From Actinomycetes bacterium (GTDB taxonomy: Bacteria; Actinomycetota; Actinomycetes; Mycobacteriales; Mycobacteriaceae), in the NCBI GenBank assembly GCA_023415515.1, contig JAEZKH010000432.1, forward strand, positions 1 through 33,748: a stretch of DNA of 33,748 nt, read 5' to 3'. The notes under the pieces were generated by a model. The model was not told the origin of the DNA. It was given only the letters and a program-made list of their open reading frames with translations, and made no database searches. Position 1 is the first letter of the stretch. Every line of letters begins with the position of its first letter. Positions 8,292 through 16,682 of the stretch are shown in pieces. Both the position numbers and the translations under genes were made by a program.

Positions 8292-9559
8292 AGCGACTCC
8301 CGGAAGATGTCGGTCAGTGCGGCGCGGGTGACCGGCCTCGGCACCACTGCCAGCTGGCGGGTCTGCTTCATCGTGCCCTCGACGAGCACGTCGAGATGCG
8401 ACTCGTCGTAGCCGAAGGTGCGCAGGCCGGCGGGCATGCCGATGTCGGACATCAGCTCACTGAGCACATGCGACAATGCTTCTGCGCCATCGGTTTTGGT
8501 GAACGTTTGCCCGGTGAGCAGCTCCGCGGCACGGAGGTGTCGGGCGGGGTCACCGGGATAGGTCCAGCGGAAAACCGCTGCCGCGGTGGATGATACGGCC
8601 TGGCCGTGCGGCACCATCGGCATCTCGGGGTAGCCCTCCGCTCGGTAGTTCTCGACGGCGCCCGCCACGGGGTAGGCATTCGCGTGCGGCAGGTGTGTGC
8701 CCGCGTTGCCGAACCCGGTTCCCGCCGAAGTGGATGCCAGCGCCATGTGGTAGCGGGCGTCGAGGTCGCGGCCGTTCATCACCGCTCGGCGCAGATATCG
8801 TCCGACGAGCCCGAGCGCCTGTTCGCACCAGACGTCGCTGATCGGGTTCGACCCGCAGAACGCCGGCCGCTTCATCGGATCCTGCGGAGCAGCCTTGGCG
8901 TCGAACCGCACACAGGTGTAGCTCTCGAGCGCATGCGACAGCACGTCCATCCCGCTGGCCGCGGTCACTTCCGCGGGCAGCGAGACGGTCGTCATCGGAT
9001 CCACCACGGCCAGCGTCGGGCGCAGCTTGGGATGGCTCACACCGGCTTTGAGGTGAAGGCCGAGGAAGTCCACCACGCAGATCGTCGTGGACTCCGAACC
9101 GGTGCCCGCTGTCGTCGGCACCGCGATGAGCGGTTTCACGGGCAGCCACGGGGCCCTGCCCTCGCCGATGGGCGGGGTGACGAAGTCGAGCAGTTCGCCG
9201 GGGTGGGTGGTCAGAAGGTTGACCGCTTTGGCGGTGTCGATGGCCGAGCCGCCACCGACGGCGATGAAGCAGTCCCAGTCCTGTTCGCGGGCCCACGCGA
9301 CCGCCTCGTCGATGCTCTCGTCGGTCGGCTCTATCGCCACCCTGTCGAACACCTCGGCTTTGATGCCTGCGGCGACGAGTTGGGCGTGAATACGGTCGGG
9401 CAACCCGGTGTCACGGACGCCGGAGTCCGTGATGATCAGGCACGACGTTGCTCCGGTGGCCGCGACCTCCGCACCTATCTCGTCCACGGCGCCCACCCCG
9501 AACTTCAGCGGCGGCGCCGCCCAGGTGAAGACCGTCTCGTTCGCATGTCCTTCGTACAT
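8288..9559 (-). CDS. iron-containing alcohol dehydrogenase, hydroxyacid-oxoacid transhydrogenase (HOT/ADHFE1)-like
   Basis: A 423-residue group III alcohol dehydrogenase. The nucleotide-binding GGGSAIDTAK begins at about 102, followed by PTTAGTGSES at 148-157. Likely iron ligands are Asp205 and His209 (SGMDVLSHALESY), His289 (GTHLPHANAYP) and His318 (VPHGQAV). The longer spacing between the last two histidines and the segment RPAFCGSNPISDVW match the hydroxyacid-oxoacid transhydrogenase branch, which oxidises compounds such as 4-hydroxybutyrate. ATG 9559 was chosen because AAGGAG lies six bases upstream. It is coupled to the downstream MHS transporter gene and divergent from a TauE/SafE exporter gene. 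Iron alcohol dehydrogenases acting on sulfoacetaldehyde are known in anaerobes (TauF, SarD), so isethionate oxidation is a possible role. The real substrate is unknown. Confidence 0.88.
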   Translation of the reverse strand: MYEGHANETVFTWAAPPLKFGVGAVDEIGAEVAATGATSCLIITDSGVRDTGLPDRIHAQLVAAGIKAEVFDRVAIEPTDESIDEAVAWAREQDWDCFIAVGGGSAIDTAKAVNLLTTHPGELLDFVTPPIGEGRAPWLPVKPLIAVPTTAGTGSESTTICVVDFLGLHLKAGVSHPKLRPTLAVVDPMTTVSLPAEVTAASGMDVLSHALESYTCVRFDAKAAPQDPMKRPAFCGSNPISDVWCEQALGLVGRYLRRAVMNGRDLDARYHMALASTSAGTGFGNAGTHLPHANAYPVAGAVENYRAEGYPEMPMVPHGQAVSSTAAAVFRWTYPGDPARHLRAAELLTGQTFTKTDGAEALSHVLSELMSDIGMPAGLRTFGYDESHLDVLVEGTMKQTRQLAVVPRPVTRAALTDIFRESL

Positions 9560-9680
9560 TTGTGGCTCCTTCGCCGCTGAGTGGGGATAGCCGTCCTCGA
9601 CTCCGATCACACATCAAGATCTTCGAAGCGGCGGCGCACGATCCGGGGTGGTCCCTTCTGATCGTCGGGTACTGGTGCTT

Positions 9681-9704
9681 GTCGTCGGCGGGACTGCCGA
9701 CGAC
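9681..9704 (+). promoter_or_regulatory. 9-bp perfect stem-loop in the leader of the tauE-like gene
   Basis: GTCGTCGGC (9681-9689) and GCCGACGAC (9696-9704) are perfect reverse complements with a six-base loop, 36 bases before the start of the exporter gene and after the divergent dehydrogenase promoter region. It may be an operator, an RNA leader structure or an attenuator. There is no T-run after it, so a simple intrinsic terminator is less likely. Confidence 0.4.
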
Positions 9705-9740
9705 CGTTGGATCCGGTGCTGCGGCGGAGGAGGACTGTTC

Positions 9741-10502
9741 ATGGGCTCTACCGTGTGGAGCCTGTCTGCGGCGGCCTGGGTGTTCGTGGTGGCCGTGATC
9801 GTCCTCGGCGGCGCGGTGCGCGGATTCGGCGGCTTCGGCGCGTCGATGGTCTGGGTGGTCGGGCTGTCGCTGGTGCTTCCGCCGTCGTCGGCGATCCCCA
9901 CTGCCTTCGTGCTGGAGGTGCTCGCGAGCGTGCAACTGCTGCCGAGTGTGTGGCGGGACGTGCACTGGCGGTCGCTGCGCTGGCTGTTGGTCGGCGCGGT
10001 GGCAGGCACGCCTTTCGGGCTCTTGCTGCTGAAATTCGTTCCCGTCCTGCCGATGCGGGTCCTGCTGGCCTGCGCGGTACTCGCGGCGGCGGTCGCCATG
10101 GCGTCGAAATACCGGGCGGCCGCGTTGCCGGGCGTCGCGGGCACGCTGGCGATCGGTGGAGTGTCCGGTGTGCTCAACGGCGCCTTCGCGATGGGCGGGC
10201 CGCCTGCCATCCTGATGTACTTCTCCAGCCCTGCCGCCGTCGTCGCGGGACGGGCCAGCCTGATCGTGTACTTCCTCGGCACCGATCTGTGGGCGACCGC
10301 GACCGCCGCTCTGGGTGGGCTGATCACCGCACCGCTGCTCGGACAGATCGCGGTGCTCTTCCCGGTATCGCTGATCGGCGTGGCGCTCGGCAGCGTTGTG
10401 TTCAAACGGACCTCGTCGACTAATTCACAGCGATATGCGCTGTGGCTCTTGGCAGCGCTGTCCGGCGCCGTGCTCGTCCAGGCGCTGTGGCAGTGGTTGT
10501 GA
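9741..10502 (+). CDS. TauE/SafE (TSUP) family sulfite/organosulfur exporter, copy 1
   Basis: A 253-residue membrane protein with about eight hydrophobic segments in two halves, typical of the TSUP (TauE/SafE) family. Each half carries the family's glycine-rich signature: RGFGGFGASMVW near 28 and GGVSGVLNGAFAMGGPPA near 140. Characterised or proposed members export sulfite or sulfoacetate during sulfonate degradation, though others carry unrelated compounds. The ATG at 9741 has an excellent GGAGGAGGA six bases before it; a possible upstream extension is rejected for this reason. It is divergent from the HOT-type dehydrogenase and MHS transporter pair, suggesting that this block has its own exporter. 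Confidence 0.83.
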   Translation: MGSTVWSLSAAAWVFVVAVIVLGGAVRGFGGFGASMVWVVGLSLVLPPSSAIPTAFVLEVLASVQLLPSVWRDVHWRSLRWLLVGAVAGTPFGLLLLKFVPVLPMRVLLACAVLAAAVAMASKYRAAALPGVAGTLAIGGVSGVLNGAFAMGGPPAILMYFSSPAAVVAGRASLIVYFLGTDLWATATAALGGLITAPLLGQIAVLFPVSLIGVALGSVVFKRTSSTNSQRYALWLLAALSGAVLVQALWQWL

Positions 10503-10517
10503 AACGGCATAGGTATG

Positions 10518-10844
10518 TCATGCGGCGATGAGGATCAGGGCGGATACGACGGTGAGGCCGGTGAGTGCCGTCAGGGTGCGCACAGAGCCGATGGACGTCA
10601 TCGGCTCACCGCGCGGGACTCGCCGTGTGGTGGCGTGATACCGGCTGACCCCGAGTAGGTAGGTGCCCGCTGCGCAGCAAAGCCCGACCACCCCCGGCAG
10701 GCTGTGCAGCGGGTCGGAGGCGGTGATGCCGTTGTGTAGCAGCAGGGCGCCGACGGCGGCGAACGACAGCGCGGTGCGCGACCACGCCAGCCGGGTGCGC
10801 TCGGCCTGCAGGCCCGGGTCGAGGACGGGCCGAGGCTCAGCCAC
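10518..10844 (-). CDS. DUF202 membrane protein, second of a tandem pair
   Basis: A 108-residue protein with an N-terminal QAERTRLAWSRTALSF segment (the DUF202 signature E-R-T-x-L-A-W-x-R-T-A-L) and three hydrophobic helices. The GTG start at 10844 overlaps the end of the preceding DUF202 gene by eight bases, so the two are co-translated and may form a hetero-oligomer. DUF202 proteins have no agreed function. Nothing in the sequence links it to sulfur metabolism except its position beside the molybdoenzyme operon. It converges on the TauE/SafE gene with a 15-base gap. Confidence 0.8.
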   Translation of the reverse strand: MAEPRPVLDPGLQAERTRLAWSRTALSFAAVGALLLHNGITASDPLHSLPGVVGLCCAAGTYLLGVSRYHATTRRVPRGEPMTSIGSVRTLTALTGLTVVSALILIAA

Positions 10845-11217
10845 TGACGATCACCAGCAGCAGGGCGAGCAATGCGATCAGGGTGAGTCCGCCGGCCAGC
10901 AGGCGGGGCACGAGAGAGGGCTGAAGCGACTGGCCGAGCCGCATCGCGCGCTCATTGGCCGCCCACCGGTGATAACTGCCCGCCGCCACCATGACGGCCA
11001 GCAGGACGAGCGTGACGCCGAGAATGAGCCTGCCGCCGTGGAATTTGAAGGCAGGCACGAGCTGCACTGCGGCCACGCCGCCTGCCAGCAGAGCCAGCGC
11101 GGTGCGTATCCACGCGAGGAATGTGCGTTCGTTGGCCAGCGAGAATCGGTAGTCCGGATCATCACCGACCGAGTTCATCGGTGGCCAGCGGGCGCGCATC
11201 CGCTGCAGCAATGTCAC
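10837..11217 (-). CDS. DUF202/YidH family membrane protein, first of a tandem pair
   Basis: A 126-residue protein of the YidH branch of DUF202. Residues 27-42 (SLANERTFLAWIRTAL) carry the family signature, and three hydrophobic helices follow, with a cytoplasmic YHRWAANERAMRLGQ loop near 82. The GTG start has GGAGGAG seven bases upstream. It is transcribed away from the molybdoenzyme operon, sharing a 137-base intergenic region that contains a clear inverted repeat, so both units may answer to one regulator. Function is unknown in the family. Confidence 0.82.
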   Translation of the reverse strand: MTLLQRMRARWPPMNSVGDDPDYRFSLANERTFLAWIRTALALLAGGVAAVQLVPAFKFHGGRLILGVTLVLLAVMVAAGSYHRWAANERAMRLGQSLQPSLVPRLLAGGLTLIALLALLLVIVSG

Positions 11218-11290
11218 GGGCGAACTCCTCCGTCGCGAAGCGTCGTTCCCAGTGTGGCTTGTTTGTCACCGCGGCGGGATACAACTCAAC

Positions 11291-11306
11291 CTTGTATCGG
11301 TACAAG
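11291..11306. promoter_or_regulatory. operator-like inverted repeat CTTGTA-N4-TACAAG
   Basis: A perfect 16-base inverted repeat with six-base arms and spacer TCGG, in the short region between the divergent DUF202 gene and the molybdoenzyme operon, 35 bases upstream of the likely -10 hexamer. The spacing suits an operator or activator site near the -35 position. The operon ends with a LysR gene whose product is a candidate to bind here, but TetR or MarR proteins bind similar sites. Confidence 0.5.
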
Positions 11307-11340
11307 TCTGCTTTAGATGTCCGGGGTCCGGTCCGGCGAC

Positions 11341-11346
11341 TAGATT
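11341..11346 (+). promoter_or_regulatory. candidate -10 hexamer of a leaderless promoter for the molybdoenzyme operon
   Basis: TAGATT fits the mycobacterial TANNNT -10 pattern and ends eight bases before ATG 11355. No Shine-Dalgarno sequence precedes this ATG. Transcription would start at or next to the A of the start codon, giving a leaderless mRNA, which is common in mycobacteria. Confidence 0.42.
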
Positions 11347-11354
11347 CGGTCCCT

Positions 11355-12884
11355 ATGGAGCAGGTGGTGCAACGGCCCGCCCGGTGGCTGAAGGTGCTCG
11401 ATCAGACCCGATGTATCGGGTGCCACGCCTGCACGACGGCGTGCAAGAGCGAGAACGAGGTGCCGGTCGGGGTCACCCGGACCTACGTCAAGTCGGCCGA
11501 CGTGGGCGTTTTCCCGCAGGCCCGCCGCGCCTTCCAGGTGACCAGGTGCAATCAATGCACCGACGCGCCGTGCGTGACCGCGTGCCCGACCCAGGCGATG
11601 TACAAGCGGCCTGACGGCATCGTCGACTTCGACAAGGAGATCTGCATCGGGTGCAAGGCGTGCATGGCCGCCTGTCCCTACGACGCGATCTTCATCAACC
11701 CGGAAGACCACTCCGCCGAGAAGTGCAACATGTGCGCCCACCGGATCGACGCCGGACTCGAACCCGCGTGCGTGTCGGTGTGTCCGACCGGGGCGATCAT
11801 CGTCGGCGACGGCAACGACCCGACGTCGAAGGTCGCCCAGCTCGTGCAGCGCAGGCCCGCGGTCGTCCGACGGCCGGAGAAGGAAACGGCACCCGGCGTG
11901 TTCTACCTCGGCGCCCATCAGGCCACGCTCGACCCGTTGGGCGCCGCCCGCCCAGAAGGCGGTCTTTACGCATGGGCCACCCAGGGTGCACCCGACCCCC
12001 AACTGGTCACCGCAGGCCACCCCGACGGACCCCGGTCGTCGGCGGCCGCCCTGCTGTCCTACGACATTCCCCACCACGCGCCGTGGGGTTGGCGCGTCAG
12101 CCTCTACACGTGGACCAAGAGCATTGCCGCGGGCGCCTTCCTGCTGGCGGTGCTGCTCGCGTTGACCGGTCTGCTGGACTGGTCCGGCGGTGTCGCGCGA
12201 TGGGTTGCGCCCGTGGTGGCGCTGGTGTTCCTCGGCATCACCGGCGTGCTGCTGATCTGGGACCTCAAGCATCCGCTGCGGTTCTACCTGATCTTCACCA
12301 AACACCACTGGACGAGCTGGTTGGTCAAGGGCGCGTTCGTGATCGGTGGCTACGGCGGCATCGTTGTGCTCTATCTGGCCGCCGCGGCACTGGACAGCGT
12401 TGCGGGCCAACAGATCTTGGGTGTCATCGGAGCAGTCCTGGCAGTGGCGACCGCCTGCTACACCGCCTTCCTGTTCGCCCAGGCCAAGGCGCGCGACCTC
12501 TGGCAGAGCCCGCTGCTGCCCGCCCACCTCGCGGTGCAGGCGGTGCTCGCAGGCGCGGCGGCGCTGCTGCCGTTCGCGGTGTGGCTGGCACCCGACCGCG
12601 GTGTGAATGCCCTCGAGGTCGTGCTGGCTGTCGCCGCGGCCGTGCACCTTCTCCTGGTGTGGGGCGAGACGACTCTTCCGCATGTCACCGCGCATGCCCG
12701 CCTGGCCACCCATGAGATGGTCCGCGGTCGCTTCGCGCGGGTGTTCCTGCTCGGCGTCGCGGCTGTCGCCGTCTCGGTGGCGGCACCGTGGATCGGTGTC
12801 GCGGCAGCGCCTTTCGCGCTCATCGGGTTGCTGGCTCATGAACACGCGTACGTGCAGGCCGGCCAATCCGTCCCGCTCGCCTGA
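11355..12884 (+). CDS. fused 4Fe-4S ferredoxin and NrfD-type membrane subunit (SoeB-SoeC-like)
   Basis: A 509-residue fusion. Residues 1-170 carry four cysteine clusters for four [4Fe-4S] centres, as in DmsB, PsrB and SoeB: CIGCHACTTAC from Cys20, CNQCTDAPCVTACP, CIGCKACMAACP, and CNMC with CVSVCP. From about 250 to the end come eight transmembrane helices of the NrfD/PsrC type, closing with the family-like HEHAYVQAGQSVPLA. It passes electrons between the molybdenum subunit encoded 10 bases downstream and the quinone pool. In most relatives these are two separate proteins, so the fusion is unusual. No signal peptide is present and the FeS part precedes the membrane helices, consistent with a cytoplasmic active site. 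The substrate is inferred from context as sulfite; sulfur compound reduction is the alternative. Confidence 0.87.
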   Translation: MEQVVQRPARWLKVLDQTRCIGCHACTTACKSENEVPVGVTRTYVKSADVGVFPQARRAFQVTRCNQCTDAPCVTACPTQAMYKRPDGIVDFDKEICIGCKACMAACPYDAIFINPEDHSAEKCNMCAHRIDAGLEPACVSVCPTGAIIVGDGNDPTSKVAQLVQRRPAVVRRPEKETAPGVFYLGAHQATLDPLGAARPEGGLYAWATQGAPDPQLVTAGHPDGPRSSAAALLSYDIPHHAPWGWRVSLYTWTKSIAAGAFLLAVLLALTGLLDWSGGVARWVAPVVALVFLGITGVLLIWDLKHPLRFYLIFTKHHWTSWLVKGAFVIGGYGGIVVLYLAAAALDSVAGQQILGVIGAVLAVATACYTAFLFAQAKARDLWQSPLLPAHLAVQAVLAGAAALLPFAVWLAPDRGVNALEVVLAVAAAVHLLLVWGETTLPHVTAHARLATHEMVRGRFARVFLLGVAAVAVSVAAPWIGVAAAPFALIGLLAHEHAYVQAGQSVPLA

Positions 12885-12894
12885 GGAGGTTTGC

Positions 12895-15807
12895 ATGGCA
12901 CCGTCCCTTTTTGCCCGCGCGAAGCGGGTGTCCGCGGCCCGCAAGGAGGTCGAGGCGCGCGGCGAGACGTTCTACCCGGGACCAAGCGGTGTGCACCTGT
13001 CCGCGTTCCCGCCGAAGGAGCGCTGGGACGACTGGGTCGAGGTCTCCTCACGCGCATGGCCGCGGCAGGAGGAGCACCACTACATGCTGGTGCCGACAAC
13101 GTGTTTCAACTGCGAGTCGGCGTGCGGGCTGCTCGCCTACGTGGACCACGAAGACCTGCACGTGCGCAAATTCGAAGGCAACCCAGAACATCCCGGTTCG
13201 CGGGGCCGCAACTGCGCCAAGGGGCCGTCCACGCTGAACCAGGTGACCGATCCCGACCGAATCCTGTACCCGTTGCGACGAGTCGGCGAGCGGGGTTCCG
13301 GGCAGTGGGAGCGGGTCAGTTGGGACGAGGCGCTCGACGCGATCGCCGCGCGCATCCGGGCCGCCATCATCGAGGAACGCCAGAACGAGATCATGATCAG
13401 CATCGGGCGGCCCGGCGAAGACGGCTACACCGAACGTGTGCTGGCCAGTTGGGGTGTGGACGGTCATAATTCACACACCAACGTGTGTTCCAGCGGCGGG
13501 CGCACCGGCTTCCAGTTCTGGATGGGCGCCGACCGGCCGAGCCCCGACCATGCGAACGCGAAGGTGATCTACCTGATCAGCTCGCACCTGGAGACCGGCC
13601 ATTACTTCAACCCGCACGCTCAGCGGATCATCGACGCGAAGGCCAACGGCGCCAAGATCATCGTCCTCGACACCAGGCTGTCCAACACCGCCACCCACGC
13701 CGACTACTGGCTGTCGCCACAGCCGGGCAGCGAAGCGGCGATCAACCTCGCCGTGGCGCGCCACCTCATCGTCACCGGCCGCTACAACCGCGAATTCGTG
13801 CGGCAGTGGTGGAACTGGCAGGAGTACCTGCAGAAATGCCGTCCGGAACTGCCGCAGGACTTCGCGACGTTCGAGGCCGAACTCGCACGGCTGTATGACG
13901 AGTTCACCTTCGACTACGCCGCGGCGGAGTCGGGCATCGATGCCGCCACTCTCGAAGAGGTCGCCGAGACGGTCGCTTCGGCGGGTACCCGATTCTCGAC
14001 GCACTGCTGGCGCTCGGCTGCCGCCGCCAACCTCGGTGGCTGGCAGGTCGCCCGCACCCTGGTGTTGATCTCGGCCCTGCTCGGCGCGATCGGCACCGAG
14101 GGGGGATTGTTCGCCAACACATGGAACAAGTTCGTGCCGAAGCCGATTCACACTCCGCCGCATCCGGCAGTGTGGCAGGAGCTGACGTGGCCGCTGGAGT
14201 ATCCGCTGGCGCAGAACGAGATGTCATTCCTGCTGCCCGATTTCCTCAAAGAAGGGCGGGGCAAGCTCGACACCTACTTCATCCGGGTCTACAACCCGGT
14301 GTGGACGAACCCCGACGGTCTGTCGTGGATGGAGGTGCTCACCGACGAGGAGATGGTGGGTTGTTTCGTGGCGTTGACGCCGACCTGGAACGAGTCGGCC
14401 TACCTGGCCGATTACGTGCTTCCGATGGGACACGGCTCCGAGCGACACGACACCCACTCCTACGAGCAGTACGACGGCCAGTGGATCGGTTTCCGCCAGC
14501 CGGTGCTGCGGGCCGCCCGTGAGCGTCTCGGCGAGAAGATCACCGACAGCAGGCAGGTCAACCCCGGCGAGGTCTGGGAGGAGAACGAGTGGTGGATCGA
14601 GCTTTCGTGGCGCATCGATCCCGATGGCTCCCTTGGCATCCGGCAGTACCACGAATCACGCGCCAACCCTGGTGAGAAACTCTCGGTCGACGAGTACTAC
14701 GGCTGGATGTTCGCCAACTCCGTGCCCGGTCTGCCCGAGCGGGCCGAGGCGGAAGGGCTGACGCCGCTCGAGTTCATGCGGCGCTACGGCGCCTTCGAGA
14801 TCGCCAAAGGCCTTGGCGCCCAATACACGTTCGAGGTGCCCGCCGAGGAACTCGAAGACGTCAACATCACGCCGCTCGGCCGCGTGTACACCTCGGCGCC
14901 GAAACCCGCCAACCCCAACATCGTGCCGATGGGCGCGCCTGCTCCCGATGACGAGGGACGACGCCCGGTTGGTGTCGACGTCGACGGCGTCGTCCTGCGC
15001 GGCTTCCCGACCCCATCGGGAAAGTTGGAGTTCTACTCCTCGACGCTGGCCGACTGGGGCTGGCCTGAGCACGCCCTGCCGGGGTACGTCAAGAGCCACG
15101 TTCATCCCGACGCCCTCGATGCCGACCAGCTGGTGCTGTTGTCGACGTTCCGGTTGCCGACACAGATCCACACCCGCTCGGCGAACTCCAAATGGCTCGA
15201 CGAACTCGCCCACACCAACCCGGTGTGGATCCACCCCGTCGATGCGCAGCGGTTGGGCGTCGAGCACACCGGCGACCTCGTCAAGGTGCAGACCGACATC
15301 GGCTACTTCGTCGCCAAGGCGTGGATCACCGAGGGCATCCGGCCGGGTGTCGTGGCCTGCAGCCACCACATGGGCCGGTGGCGCACGGCCGACCAGCAGG
15401 GCGGCGCGGGCGGCATGATGGCCACCGTCGACCTGAAACGAAACGGCGACGAGTGGGCGATGAAACGAACCAAGGCCGTACATCCCTACGAGAGCACCGA
15501 TCCCGACACCAGGCGCATCTGGTGGAGCGACACCGGTGTGCACCAGAATCTGACCTTCCCGGTGCATCCCGATCCCATCTCCGGTATGCACTGTTGGCAC
15601 CAGGCCGTCCGCGTCACCCGCGCCGCACCGCAGGACCGGGCCGGCGACATCTGCGTCGACACCGCCAAAGCGCGCAAGGTGTACGCCGAATGGCTGGCGA
15701 TGACGCGGCCTGCCGGGTGGTCCTCGCCGGAACACAAACGCCGTCCGTCGTGGCTGATGCGTCCGCTCAAACCCAAGCCCGAAACATTCCTGATCCCGGG
15801 TCCGTGA
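12895..15807 (+). CDS. molybdopterin oxidoreductase, cytoplasmic, SoeA-like (putative sulfite dehydrogenase catalytic subunit)
   Basis: A 970-residue catalytic subunit of the DMSO reductase superfamily. An N-terminal [4Fe-4S] motif uses Cys70, Cys73, Cys77 and Cys107 (CFNCESAC, then NCAKG). Cys198 in HTNVCSSGGRTGF is the likely molybdenum ligand. The C-terminal part holds the MGD-binding domain (VLLSTFRLPTQIHTRSANS near 745). No twin-arginine signal or other export signal precedes residue 60, unlike thiosulfate, polysulfide, tetrathionate or arsenate enzymes, which are exported. A cytoplasmic enzyme with FeS and NrfD-type partners fits SoeABC sulfite:quinone oxidoreductase, used in taurine degradation in Ruegeria to oxidise sulfite released by Xsc. 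That role suits this window, but it is inference; the superfamily is broad. AGGAGG lies four bases before the start. Confidence 0.85.
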   Translation: MAPSLFARAKRVSAARKEVEARGETFYPGPSGVHLSAFPPKERWDDWVEVSSRAWPRQEEHHYMLVPTTCFNCESACGLLAYVDHEDLHVRKFEGNPEHPGSRGRNCAKGPSTLNQVTDPDRILYPLRRVGERGSGQWERVSWDEALDAIAARIRAAIIEERQNEIMISIGRPGEDGYTERVLASWGVDGHNSHTNVCSSGGRTGFQFWMGADRPSPDHANAKVIYLISSHLETGHYFNPHAQRIIDAKANGAKIIVLDTRLSNTATHADYWLSPQPGSEAAINLAVARHLIVTGRYNREFVRQWWNWQEYLQKCRPELPQDFATFEAELARLYDEFTFDYAAAESGIDAATLEEVAETVASAGTRFSTHCWRSAAAANLGGWQVARTLVLISALLGAIGTEGGLFANTWNKFVPKPIHTPPHPAVWQELTWPLEYPLAQNEMSFLLPDFLKEGRGKLDTYFIRVYNPVWTNPDGLSWMEVLTDEEMVGCFVALTPTWNESAYLADYVLPMGHGSERHDTHSYEQYDGQWIGFRQPVLRAARERLGEKITDSRQVNPGEVWEENEWWIELSWRIDPDGSLGIRQYHESRANPGEKLSVDEYYGWMFANSVPGLPERAEAEGLTPLEFMRRYGAFEIAKGLGAQYTFEVPAEELEDVNITPLGRVYTSAPKPANPNIVPMGAPAPDDEGRRPVGVDVDGVVLRGFPTPSGKLEFYSSTLADWGWPEHALPGYVKSHVHPDALDADQLVLLSTFRLPTQIHTRSANSKWLDELAHTNPVWIHPVDAQRLGVEHTGDLVKVQTDIGYFVAKAWITEGIRPGVVACSHHMGRWRTADQQGGAGGMMATVDLKRNGDEWAMKRTKAVHPYESTDPDTRRIWWSDTGVHQNLTFPVHPDPISGMHCWHQAVRVTRAAPQDRAGDICVDTAKARKVYAEWLAMTRPAGWSSPEHKRRPSWLMRPLKPKPETFLIPGP

Positions 15808-15809
15808 CC

Positions 15810-16682
15810 ATGGCCGTCGCACCGGAACTGATCCGCTCGCTCGGCGCCGTCGTCCTGACACCGCCACCGGGTAACACCACCCTGTGCGCGGCGCTTGACC
15901 TGCCGGTCCCCACGGGCGTCGAACACACCGACGCCTTCGTGCTCAGCGCTCCTCCGCACGCCGCGATACACCTGGGTGACGAGGGCAAGCTCGGGGGAGA
16001 GGGGCTCGACAGGATCGCCGGCTTCTGGCGTGTTCTCGGTCTGCCTGCACCCGAAGACGCCGATCATCTCGGAGCACTGCTGATGCTCTATGCGGAACTG
16101 ACGGAGGCCGAAGCGAATTCGTCCACCGAACGTGGCAGCGCTCAGCTCGAGCGGCTGAGATCGGTTCTCTTCCACGAGCACATATGGAGCTGGGCGCCTG
16201 GGTATCTGCTCGCGGTCGCCGGCCTCGGCATCGCGTCGATCACCGCGTGGGCGCGGCTCACCGACGAGGTGCTGCGCGCCGAACACAGGAGCCTGCCCGC
16301 CGCGGAGATGTTGCCGCTTGCGCTGCGCGCCGCGCCGGCGGGAATGGGCGAGGACGACTCGTTCGACGAGACGCTCGATGCGCTGGTGGCGCCCATCAGA
16401 TCGGGAGTGGTCCTCACCTACCGGGACCTCGCCGACTGCGCACGCCACGTCGGGGTGGGACTGCGCCGCGGCGAGCGTCGATTCGCCCTCAGGGCGATGT
16501 TCGAGCAGGATGCACGGGCCACGGCGGCATGGCTCGGCGCCCGCGCGCGGTGGTGGTCACAGCACTGCACGTGGGCGCAGGGCTCGCGAAACGACGCGTG
16601 CGCGTGGTGGTCGCACCGAGCCGCCAACACCGCTCGCGTGCTCGAGGCGCTGGTCGCGGATCGAGAGAAGCAACCGTGTTAG
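15810..16682 (+). CDS. TorD/DmsD-family molybdoenzyme chaperone
   Basis: A 290-residue, mostly helical protein that starts two bases after the molybdoenzyme stop. The middle has the TorD/DmsD-like helix pattern: LLMLYAELTEAE near 92, then a long helix ending FHEHIWSWAPGYLLAVAG near 122-139, which matches the conserved H..W.P.F-type region of the family. Such chaperones bind the apo-catalytic subunit and help insert the molybdenum cofactor. The C-terminal 90 residues are rich in Arg, Ala and Trp and are longer than in TorD, so this may be a distinct actinobacterial branch. Its place directly after the catalytic subunit gene and before the Mrp gene supports a maturation role. Family assignment is moderate because sequence conservation in TorD proteins is low. 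Confidence 0.7.
   Translation: MAVAPELIRSLGAVVLTPPPGNTTLCAALDLPVPTGVEHTDAFVLSAPPHAAIHLGDEGKLGGEGLDRIAGFWRVLGLPAPEDADHLGALLMLYAELTEAEANSSTERGSAQLERLRSVLFHEHIWSWAPGYLLAVAGLGIASITAWARLTDEVLRAEHRSLPAAEMLPLALRAAPAGMGEDDSFDETLDALVAPIRSGVVLTYRDLADCARHVGVGLRRGERRFALRAMFEQDARATAAWLGARARWWSQHCTWAQGSRNDACAWWSHRAANTARVLEALVADREKQPC

Noticed and set aside
11340..12944. A 534-codon minus-strand open frame opposite the FeS-NrfD gene
   Set aside because: The plus strand carries four ferredoxin cysteine clusters and eight membrane helices; the opposite frame has neither domains nor a start signal.
12895..15807. Molybdoenzyme as respiratory thiosulfate, tetrathionate, polysulfide or arsenate reductase
   Set aside because: Those enzymes are exported by a Tat signal, which is absent here, and the neighbours point to sulfite as product of Xsc. 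Not fully excluded, so the call is kept as SoeA-like.
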